Assembly: GCF_003931565.1 (NCBI RefSeq)
Contig: NZ_RRYI01000002.1
Span: 124,001 to 188,000 of the forward strand
Length of the DNA: 64,000 nucleotides
Source of the DNA: Caulobacter sp. 602-1
GTDB lineage: Bacteria > Pseudomonadota > Alphaproteobacteria > Caulobacterales > Caulobacteraceae
Direction: 5' to 3'
Part shown: positions 58,014-64,000 of the stretch, piece by piece
Layout: every line of letters starts with the position of its first letter
How positions within the stretch are numbered: the first letter of the stretch is position 1
Notes under the pieces: generated by a model
Seen by the model: only the letters and a program-made list of their open reading frames with translations
Databases searched by the model: none
What the model was told of the DNA's origin: nothing
Made by a program: the position numbers and the translations under genes

Positions 58014-58487
58014 TCAGAACGCCGGCTTCACCTCGATGGACACCAGCTGGCGCGGCGCCCGCGAGGGCCGCAGGTCGCCGTCCACGACCAGGCGATAGGG
58101 GCCTTCGCGGTCGTCCAGCCTGTGGCCGTTGACCGTGTCGGCGACCACCACCGGATTGGCGCGATAGACCGGGTCGGTCTCGGCCAGGGACAGCACACTG
58201 AAGAAGCCGTCGGCGGCGCGGGCGATGACCACCTGGTTCAGATAGCGCCCCATCAGTCGCTCGCCATGCACCACCCCGGCCTGGGCCAGCACGGCGTCGA
58301 GGCGCGCGCCCTCGTAGGTGACGGCCGCGCCCTTGACCGTGATCGTGGCCTTGGCGCGGGGCAGGGCGGCGAGGTCCTTGGGGCTCAGGGTGACGGTGTC
58401 CCGGCCGGCGACCGTGACCTTGAGATCCTGGGCGGCGGCCGTTGTGGCGAGCAGGGCCGTGACGGCGAGGGCGAGCAGCAGGCGCAT
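58014..58487 (-). CDS. exported molybdopterin-oxidoreductase-like domain protein
   Basis: A 157-residue protein with a signal peptide (MRLLLALAVTALLATTAAA). The mature part, LSPKDLAALPRAKATITVKG, YEGARLDAVLAQAGV and YRLVVDGDLRPSR, resembles the short stand-alone version of the sulfite-oxidase (SUOX) fold. The Cys that binds molybdenum in the full enzymes is missing, so a catalytic role is unlikely. It may bind a ligand or partner in the periplasm. Confidence 0.75.
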   Translation of the reverse strand: MRLLLALAVTALLATTAAAQDLKVTVAGRDTVTLSPKDLAALPRAKATITVKGAAVTYEGARLDAVLAQAGVVHGERLMGRYLNQVVIARAADGFFSVLSLAETDPVYRANPVVVADTVNGHRLDDREGPYRLVVDGDLRPSRAPRQLVSIEVKPAF

Positions 58488-58552
58488 GGGAGGTCCTTGT
58501 GATGCGTCACCCTATGCCGGCGTCCGTCCCCGCGAAAGCGCCGAGCGCCCGC

Positions 58553-59218
58553 TCACCCGTGCGACCGCATCGGCGGCGGCGGGGCCACGTCCGCCAACGC
58601 CTCCAGGCTCACCGGCTTGGCCTTGTGGTCCACGAACAGCGGGTACAGCGACGCCACCAGCAGCGCCGCCATCACGATATTGAACGTCCGCAGCACCGCC
58701 GGCTTGTTCAGGAACGGCCGCAGCCCCTGGCCGAACCCCGCCCAGGCCGCGCTGCACGGCGCGCCGATCAGCATGAAGGTCCCGGCCAGCAGCGGCACGA
58801 GGGTCCAACCGCTGCCCTCGGGGGCGTAGGTCGTGACCGCGCCGAGCGCCATGGCCCAGGCCTTGGGATTGACCCACTGGAACGCCGCCGCCTGCAGGAA
58901 GGTCATCGGCTTGGCCAGCTCCTTGTCGCTGATCGCGCTGGCCGTTCCGATCTTCCAGGCCAGCCACAGCATGTAGCCGGCCCCGACCCAGCGCAGCACC
59001 TCGTGCAGCAGCGGGTACGCCCGGAATACGCCGCCCAGGCCAAGGCCCATGCACAGCACCATGAAGCCCAGGCCGCAGCTGATCCCCAGGATATGCAGCA
59101 CCGTCCGGCGGAAGCCGAAGTTCGCCCCGGACGCCAGCAGCATCATGTTGTTCGGCCCCGGCGTCCCCGCCGTGGCGAAACAGAACAGCACGTAAGCGAG
59201 CAGCAGTTCGGGGGTCAT
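58553..59218 (-). CDS. LysE-family amino-acid exporter
   Basis: A 221-residue inner-membrane protein of the LysE/RhtB family. The N-terminus MTPELLLAYVLFCFATAGTPGPNNMM is the family signature, with six hydrophobic helices and WVNPKAWAMALG in the middle. It would export an amino acid. It is divergent from a MocR-type regulator over a shared 122-base gap that has a perfect palindrome. An upstream in-frame extension to 59359 is not part of the family. Confidence 0.92.
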   Translation of the reverse strand: MTPELLLAYVLFCFATAGTPGPNNMMLLASGANFGFRRTVLHILGISCGLGFMVLCMGLGLGGVFRAYPLLHEVLRWVGAGYMLWLAWKIGTASAISDKELAKPMTFLQAAAFQWVNPKAWAMALGAVTTYAPEGSGWTLVPLLAGTFMLIGAPCSAAWAGFGQGLRPFLNKPAVLRTFNIVMAALLVASLYPLFVDHKAKPVSLEALADVAPPPPMRSHG

Positions 59219-59302
59219 CTCCGGTCTCCCTGACAAGTGTCTCGGTATGAGCAACCGAGGTGTCACGGTGATGATTTCCATTGTATCGTGAGTCAAATTG
59301 CA

Positions 59303-59321
59303 TATTGTCATGATGACAATA
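59303..59321. promoter_or_regulatory. candidate MocR operator: perfect 19-bp palindrome
   Basis: TATTGTCAT-G-ATGACAATA is a perfect inverted repeat with 9-bp arms and a single central base. It lies 20 bases before the regulator start and 85 before the LysE start. It is the natural binding site for the GntR-type head of the divergent regulator. Confidence 0.65.
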
Positions 59322-59340
59322 AACGAGACGCGCGACCGCC

Positions 59341-60717
59341 TTGGCCTGGACACCGACAATTCCCGATGGCGGCGCCCCGCTGTACGAGCGGCTGGTGGCG
59401 GTGCTGCGCGCCGATATCGTCTCGGGCGTCCTGGCCCCTGGCGTACGCCTGCCGCCGCAGCGCGACCTGGCCTATCGGCTGGGCGTGGGCCTGGGCACCG
59501 TCACCCGCGCCTATGTCGAGGCTGAGCGGGCGGGGCTGGTCAGCGCCCATGTCGGGCGGGGCAGCTTCGTCAACGCGCCGGCCGAGCATCGGCCCTATGA
59601 GCGCGACGGCCCGATCAACCTGGCCCAGAACATCGCCGCCCAGGCTCCGGCCGGGGCGCGCCTGCCCGAGGCCCTGGCGCGGTTGCGGCGACGTCCGGAC
59701 CTCCTGGAACACCTGACCTACGCCCCGCCGGCGGGTCACGAGACCCAGCGGCGGGCCGGGGCGGCCTGGCTGTCGCGGACCAGCAGCTACGAGAGCGTCG
59801 ACTGGCGGCGGTTGATCTGCTGCGCCGGCGCCCAGCAGGGCCTGGCCCTGGCGCTGGGCGCCGTGCTCTCCCCGGGCGACGTGGTGCTGACCGAGTGCCT
59901 GGCCTATCACGGCCTCAAGGCCCTGGCCCTGCACAGCGGCTGGCGTGTTAGGGGCCTGGCGATGGACGCCGAGGGCCTGCGCCCCGACGCGCTGGAGGAA
60001 GCGATCCGCGCGACCGGCGCGAAGGTGCTGGCCGTGCTGCCGACCCTGCAGAACCCGACCGGCCGGATCATGAGCCGCGCGCGCCGCGACGCCATCGTCG
60101 CCATCGCCCGCAAGCACGACCTGACCCTGGTCGAGGACGACATCTACGGCGCCTATGCCGATGGCGCGCCGCCGCCGTTCGCCATGCTGGCCCCGGAGCG
60201 GACCTTCCACGTCTCGGGCGTCTCCAAGACCCTGGCCCCTGGCCTGCGCGCCGGCTTCCTGGTCGTGCCGGCGGCCGAGACCTTCGAGCGGGTGCTGGAC
60301 GCGGTGCGCGTGGTCAGCTACGCGCCGCCGGCCTTTGGCGGGCTGATCGCCACCCAGTGGATCGAGGACGGCTCGGCCGACGCCATCCTGGCCGAGACCC
60401 GCGACGAGGCCCGCGTCCGCATGGCCATGGCGCGGGAGCTCCTGGGGCCGGCCATGGAGACCGTCTACGCCGAGACCGCCCCGCACATCTGGCTGCCGAT
60501 GAGCGAGCTTGAGGCCGAGCGCCTGGCCGGCCGCGCCCTGCGCGGCGGGGCCGAGGTCACCCCGCCGTCGGCCCCGGTGGTGGAGGCCGGGCACGAGAGC
60601 GGGGTCCGGGTCTGCCTGGGCGCGGTCCCGGACCGCGAGGTCCTGCGCCGCGGCCTTGAGATCGTCGCCAGCGCGCTGTCCAGCGAGGTCTCGGAGCGGT
60701 CTAGGGCGGTGATCTAG
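59341..60717 (+). CDS. MocR-type regulator (GntR head, PLP aminotransferase-like body)
   Basis: A 458-residue MocR-family protein. The N-terminal winged helix (about 12-80; PLYERLVAVLRADIVSGVLAPGVRLPPQRDLA, YRLGVGLGTVTRAYVEAERAG) is fused to a fold-type I aminotransferase-like domain. The PLP Lys is in SGVSKTLAPGLRAGF and the Asp in LVEDDIYGAYAD. Such proteins sense PLP or amino compounds. It starts at a TTG. The divergent LysE exporter is the likely target. Confidence 0.93.
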   Translation: MAWTPTIPDGGAPLYERLVAVLRADIVSGVLAPGVRLPPQRDLAYRLGVGLGTVTRAYVEAERAGLVSAHVGRGSFVNAPAEHRPYERDGPINLAQNIAAQAPAGARLPEALARLRRRPDLLEHLTYAPPAGHETQRRAGAAWLSRTSSYESVDWRRLICCAGAQQGLALALGAVLSPGDVVLTECLAYHGLKALALHSGWRVRGLAMDAEGLRPDALEEAIRATGAKVLAVLPTLQNPTGRIMSRARRDAIVAIARKHDLTLVEDDIYGAYADGAPPPFAMLAPERTFHVSGVSKTLAPGLRAGFLVVPAAETFERVLDAVRVVSYAPPAFGGLIATQWIEDGSADAILAETRDEARVRMAMARELLGPAMETVYAETAPHIWLPMSELEAERLAGRALRGGAEVTPPSAPVVEAGHESGVRVCLGAVPDREVLRRGLEIVASALSSEVSERSRAVI

Positions 60718-60721
60718 CCGC

Positions 60722-61492
60722 CTACCACAGCAGCGTCTTCACCCAGGTCGAGCCGTCCGGCGCGACCGCGACGTTCTTGACCACCACCTGGCTGTCCTTG
60801 GCCAGCCAGAAGGTCGTCGGTTTCATTTCGGGGTGGTTGTAGTCGGTGGTCACCACCCAGCAGTCGACCTTGCCGCCGGCCGAGCTGGTCAGGACTTCGC
60901 TGCCGGTGACCTTGAACACATAGGCCGCCGGGGCCTCGCCGCCCGGATGGTGGAAGACGATCGAGGCCTCGTAGCCCTTGGCCAGCGGCAAGGCCTGCAG
61001 GAACTCCATGTCGGTCTCGAAATTGAAGGCCGGCTGGGGCGAGGCCATGTCGTAGGCGGCCGTTGTGTTGCCCTCCAGATCCTTCAGTCCGACGATCCGG
61101 TCGGGCTTGAAGTCGAAGCCTTCGATCTTGGTCTGGCCGTCCTTGCCGGTGACGCGGCGCTCGTGGGCGAACGGCCGGAAGGTGCCCAGCTCGAACCAGC
61201 TGTCCAGCGTCTTGACCACGCCCGGCGTCGAGCCGTCCCAGTGCTGGACGATGTGCAGGCGCTTGACCCCGGCCTTGTCAGGCTCGATGCGGATTTCGCG
61301 CGTCCAGACGTCCAGCGGCGTGATGGTGTCGCCCATCTGACGGTAGCGCAGATAGCGGTGGGTGGCGGGCTGCAGCTTGTCGAACCGCGCCAGGGGCTGG
61401 CCGACGGGAACCGGGGTGACGGCGGCCTGCGCGGAGGCCGCGACGGCGAACGCGAGCGCGGCGCCAGCGGCGACACGAGTGATGAACGACAT
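60722..61492 (-). CDS. secreted hypothetical protein (DUF3108-like)
   Basis: A 256-residue protein with a signal peptide (MSFITRVAAGAALAFAVAASAQA). The mature part is beta-rich (TREIRIEPDKAGVKRLHIVQHW, ASIVFHHPGG, WVVTTDYN, TTFWLAKDSQVVVKNVAV). Its pattern recalls the DUF3108 periplasmic beta-proteins, but the match is weak. It faces the MocR gene tail to tail with four bases between stops. Confidence 0.78.
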   Translation of the reverse strand: MSFITRVAAGAALAFAVAASAQAAVTPVPVGQPLARFDKLQPATHRYLRYRQMGDTITPLDVWTREIRIEPDKAGVKRLHIVQHWDGSTPGVVKTLDSWFELGTFRPFAHERRVTGKDGQTKIEGFDFKPDRIVGLKDLEGNTTAAYDMASPQPAFNFETDMEFLQALPLAKGYEASIVFHHPGGEAPAAYVFKVTGSEVLTSSAGGKVDCWVVTTDYNHPEMKPTTFWLAKDSQVVVKNVAVAPDGSTWVKTLLW

Positions 61493-61551
61493 GGAAGAGC
61501 CCCTGAGCCAAGAACGCCGGCATGTGAGGCCAGGCGCGCGGCGGGGGCTAC

Positions 61552-62079
61552 TTAAGGTTCGGTAATGCTGGTCAGCACCGCCGCCGCCCGCTCGGCGGGC
61601 GTTCCCGGCGCGATCGGGATCAGCGTGTAGCCCCGTTCCCGATAAGCTTCTTCGTGCATCGCCTCGAAGCGCAGGGCGTCCTCCGGGCTGATCCGCCGCG
61701 CGGCGGTGAGCGTGATGAAGCCCAGGCCCCGGGCCAGGAACACCCGCCGCTCATAGCGGCTCTCCGTTCTCGCGAGCTCCTCCCGCAGCAGCGGCGAAAC
61801 CGGATGACCCAGGAACCGCGCCAGGGCCAGGGCGCAGACCGGCGAGCGGTCGAAGAACACGACCTCGCCGACGGCCCGCGTCTCGCGCCGCCGCTGCAGG
61901 GTCACGATCGCGTCCACGAAGCCCGGATCGGTCCACGGCTCGGCCACGCCCTCGGCCTGGGCGAGGGCGATCACGTCCGTCGCGGCCTCTTCGACCACGA
62001 CATGGCCGGCGCGCTCCAGGGCGCGCAGCAACACGGTTTTGCCAGCGCTCGGGGCGCCGGTCAGGATGTAGCGATGCAT
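61552..62079 (-). CDS. AAA family ATPase (AAA_28-like)
   Basis: A 175-residue P-loop protein. Walker A is TGAPSAGKTVLLRAL and the probable Walker B is VVFFDRSPVCALA, with an Arg-rich later part (RRISPEDALRFEAMHEEAYRERGY). This is the small nucleoside-kinase-like AAA_28 group. The substrate is unknown. It is 47 bases from the GNAT gene on the same strand. Confidence 0.87.
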   Translation of the reverse strand: MHRYILTGAPSAGKTVLLRALERAGHVVVEEAATDVIALAQAEGVAEPWTDPGFVDAIVTLQRRRETRAVGEVVFFDRSPVCALALARFLGHPVSPLLREELARTESRYERRVFLARGLGFITLTAARRISPEDALRFEAMHEEAYRERGYTLIPIAPGTPAERAAAVLTSITEP

Positions 62080-62126
62080 GGGGGATCCTCGCCGCGACGG
62101 CGGCGTGTGATCCGAGCCTAGCGCGT

Positions 62127-62654
62127 CTACAGCGCCTTTTCCAGGATCACGAAATGCAGGTCGTCGCGCTGCGGGACGCCGAAGCGCTCGTCGCCATAGG
62201 GGAAGGGTTCGGTCTTGCCGGTCAGGCGGTAGCCGCGCCGCTCGTACCAGGCGATCAGGGTGTCGCGCACCGAGATGACGGTCATCTCCATGGTCTTGCC
62301 GCCGCGCTCTCTAGCGTGGTTTTCGGCGGCCTCCAGCATCGTACGGCCGATGCCGTTGGCCTGACGCAGCGGCGAGACGGTGACCATGCCGACGTACCAG
62401 GCGTCGTCCTCCGACGGCTGGATCCATACCGAGGCGTAGGGTTTGTCGCCCTCGGCGTCGCGCAGGGTCAGGATGGTGGAGCCGGGGGTGGCGGCGAGGT
62501 CGGCGCGCAGGCTCGCTTCATCGGTGCGCTGGCCGCCCAGCAGGTAGCTTTCGCTGGTCCAGCCCTTGGCCGCCAGCTCGCCGCGATAGGCCGAGTTCAC
62601 CAGGGCGGCGATGTCGGCCAGTTCGTCTTCGCGGTAGGGCAGGAGCAGGGTCAT
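62127..62654 (-). CDS. GNAT-family N-acetyltransferase
   Basis: A 175-residue acetyltransferase. Seen: WYVGMVTVSPLRQANGIGRTMLEAAENHAR with the acetyl-CoA-binding QxxGxG/A pattern, and LIAWYERRGYRLTGKTEPFPYG. The target molecule is unknown. It ends 47 bases before the ATPase start and begins 37 bases after the YihY/BrkB gene end, so the three may share a transcript. Confidence 0.9.
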   Translation of the reverse strand: MTLLLPYREDELADIAALVNSAYRGELAAKGWTSESYLLGGQRTDEASLRADLAATPGSTILTLRDAEGDKPYASVWIQPSEDDAWYVGMVTVSPLRQANGIGRTMLEAAENHARERGGKTMEMTVISVRDTLIAWYERRGYRLTGKTEPFPYGDERFGVPQRDDLHFVILEKAL

Positions 62655-62691
62655 GCCGGTTCCTTAGGCGGCGAGCGCGGCCATGGGAAGT

Positions 62692-63906
62692 CTAACGGCC
62701 GCGCACCCTGTTCCAGGCGCCGCCGGTCACCCGGCGGACCATGCCCGCCTCGCGCTTGATCATCTCCCAGGGATGGAAGGCCAGGCCCACCGTGTCGGCC
62801 ATGGCCGCGCCGCGCGCGCCCATCGGCTGTTCGGGGCCGGTGGTGGAGTCGACGGCGGTCTGGTGCTCGATCTCGGCGTTCAGCTCGGCCCCGACCAGGA
62901 TGGCCATGATCGAGAACCACACCCAGACCATGAAGGCGATCACCGCCCCCAGCGGTCCGTAGGTGGCGTCGTAGTGGGCGATGGTGTTGACGTAGAGCGA
63001 AAAGCCCAGGGAGCCGGCCAGCCATCCGGCCGCCGCGGCGGCCGCGCCGATCCAGACCCACCGCCAGCGGGCTCGGGCCCGGCTGGGACCGAAACGGTAG
63101 AGCACGGCGAAGGCCGCGGCGGTCATCATCAGCACGATCAGCCAGCGGATCGGCGCCCAGATGTCCTCCAGGGCCGACAGGTGGGCGGCCTTCAACACCA
63201 TGGGCGTGACGATCAGCACGCCGGACGCCGCGGCCGCATAGGCCAGGGCGAGGAAGGTGAACAGGTAGCTCTGCAGGGTGCGCGGCACGAGGTGGCGTTT
63301 CTCCTCCTCGTCATAGGCGATGTTCAGCCCGTCGAAGAGCGTGCGCATGGAGGCGTTGGCGCTCCAGATCGACAGCAGCAGCGAAAAGCCGAAGGCCACG
63401 CCCAGCTTGGCCTGGCCCTGGCTGGCCAGGCGCAGCATCTGCTCGCCGACGATCTGGACGACGCTGGGGGGAAAGACGCCGGCCATGTCGCGCAGCTGCG
63501 CCTCGACCGTCCGCACGTCGGCGAACAGGCCGTACAGCGACACGAAGGCGCCGATGGCCGGGAAGAGGGCGAGCAGGGTGTAGAAGGTCACGCCCCCGGC
63601 CACGGCCGGCAAGCGGTCGACGCCGATCTCCAGCCAGGTGCGCCAGAGGATGTCGCGCCAGCCCAGCAGCGGGATATGGCCGGGATGGCGCGCGGCGCGG
63701 CCGCGCTGGGGCTCGGCCTCGTCGAACTGGGCCGGCGGCATGGCGCGGTCCTCCGACAGGCCCGGCGGATCGGCGACCGGCTGTTCCGGGCCCTTCTTAC
63801 GCGGCAGCACCAGCGGCGCGGCCGCCAGCAGCACGATCCACGGCGCCAGATGGTACGGACGTGACTTAAGCCATTTGAGGATCGGACGCGGCGAAGCGTC
63901 GGTCAT
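62692..63906 (-). CDS. YihY/virulence factor BrkB family membrane protein
   Basis: A 404-residue inner-membrane protein with about six helices after a polar N-terminal region. Seen: LLGWRDILWRTWLEIGVDRLPAVAGGVTFYTLLALFP, the family hallmark, and WLAGSLGFSLYVNTI with YGPLGAVIAFMVWVWFS. The C-terminal tail is polar. The role of the family is unsettled. Start at the ATG 63904-63906 with GGAGAG about nine bases upstream. The last ~90 bases of the window hold no gene I can support. Confidence 0.92.
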   Translation of the reverse strand: MTDASPRPILKWLKSRPYHLAPWIVLLAAAPLVLPRKKGPEQPVADPPGLSEDRAMPPAQFDEAEPQRGRAARHPGHIPLLGWRDILWRTWLEIGVDRLPAVAGGVTFYTLLALFPAIGAFVSLYGLFADVRTVEAQLRDMAGVFPPSVVQIVGEQMLRLASQGQAKLGVAFGFSLLLSIWSANASMRTLFDGLNIAYDEEEKRHLVPRTLQSYLFTFLALAYAAAASGVLIVTPMVLKAAHLSALEDIWAPIRWLIVLMMTAAAFAVLYRFGPSRARARWRWVWIGAAAAAAGWLAGSLGFSLYVNTIAHYDATYGPLGAVIAFMVWVWFSIMAILVGAELNAEIEHQTAVDSTTGPEQPMGARGAAMADTVGLAFHPWEMIKREAGMVRRVTGGAWNRVRGR

Positions 63907-64000
63907 GAAGCGCTCTCCAGGCCACCAGAACCCCGCGCGGCGAGTCGCGTTCCCGTCCAAGACCTCTCAAGCCTTGCCATGACTCGCGGCGTCCACGATT

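Noticed and set aside
1..64000. tRNA or rRNA genes, CRISPR arrays, insertion sequences, prophage modules
   Set aside because: No cloverleaf-like, spaced direct-repeat or transposase sequence was recognised. The holin-like gene at 7025 is a common chromosomal membrane protein without phage neighbours.

Overview
The window is a stretch of GC-rich chromosome (roughly two thirds G+C by eye) from an alphaproteobacterium, most probably a Caulobacter or close relative. The evidence is the gene content (RpoH, SecA, PtsP, a HWE-type histidine kinase, a Flp pilin, a TonB-dependent receptor), the frequent GTG/TTG starts, promoters resembling the Caulobacter sigma-73 consensus, the palindromic repeats between genes, and a protein whose C-terminal half resembles the outer-membrane anchoring domain of the Caulobacter S-layer protein RsaA. 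No rRNA, tRNA, insertion sequence, prophage or CRISPR array was seen.

Layout. 1-7.4 kb: a hypothetical protein, a receiver-domain protein lacking its phospho-acceptor Asp, a TonB-dependent receptor, an alpha/beta hydrolase, a small membrane protein, rpoH, and a holin-like four-helix membrane protein. 7.5-18 kb: a GGDEF-EAL protein, then metabolic and transport genes (threonine aldolase-like, O-acetylhomoserine sulfhydrylase, epoxide hydrolase, EamA transporter, DUF2855, and an ArsR regulator divergent from an MFS exporter). 18-24.3 kb: secA, then divergently a PpiC/SurA-type lipoprotein, argJ and a small acidic protein. 24.4-31.9 kb: the RsaA-anchor-like protein, secreted hypotheticals, an alcohol dehydrogenase divergent from its probable AraC regulator, and an ABC exporter pair. 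31.9-42.4 kb: a soluble PAS-HWE kinase, an RhlE-type helicase, mutT overlapping an orphan Flp pilin, a methyltransferase divergent from the comF-grxC-nit-DUF1178 operon, two glycine-zipper proteins and ubiG. 42.5-64 kb: lysC, an accessory block (an AraC regulator and a tandem duplication carrying two small exported proteins, plus membrane and glycine-zipper genes), ptsP, rodZ-ispG, three related small secreted proteins around a MaoC hydratase, rluF-like, prfA, a LysE exporter divergent from a MocR regulator, and assorted genes ending with a YihY/BrkB membrane protein.

How the genes fit together. Core functions dominate: protein export (secA, PpiC, rodZ), amino-acid synthesis (argJ, lysC, metY), isoprenoids (ispG), ubiquinone (ubiG), translation (prfA, pseudouridine synthase), stress response (rpoH) and redox/repair (grxC, nit, mutT). 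Regulator-target pairs transcribed divergently are a recurrent design: ArsR/MFS, AraC/ADH and MocR/LysE. Two of these have visible candidate operators.

The least expected items are: (1) the RsaA-like anchor domain fused to PPC-like and cadherin-like domains at 24.5-25.9 kb; (2) a roughly 0.6-kb tandem duplication at 45.0-46.3 kb that left a truncated AraC remnant, duplicated a small Tat-type exported protein, and kept a 5' hairpin that sequesters the start codon; (3) a family of three two-cysteine secreted proteins; (4) a phosphomimetic-like pseudo-receiver; and (5) an orphan pilin nested on mutT. Family assignments rest on motif recognition from memory, not on database searches.
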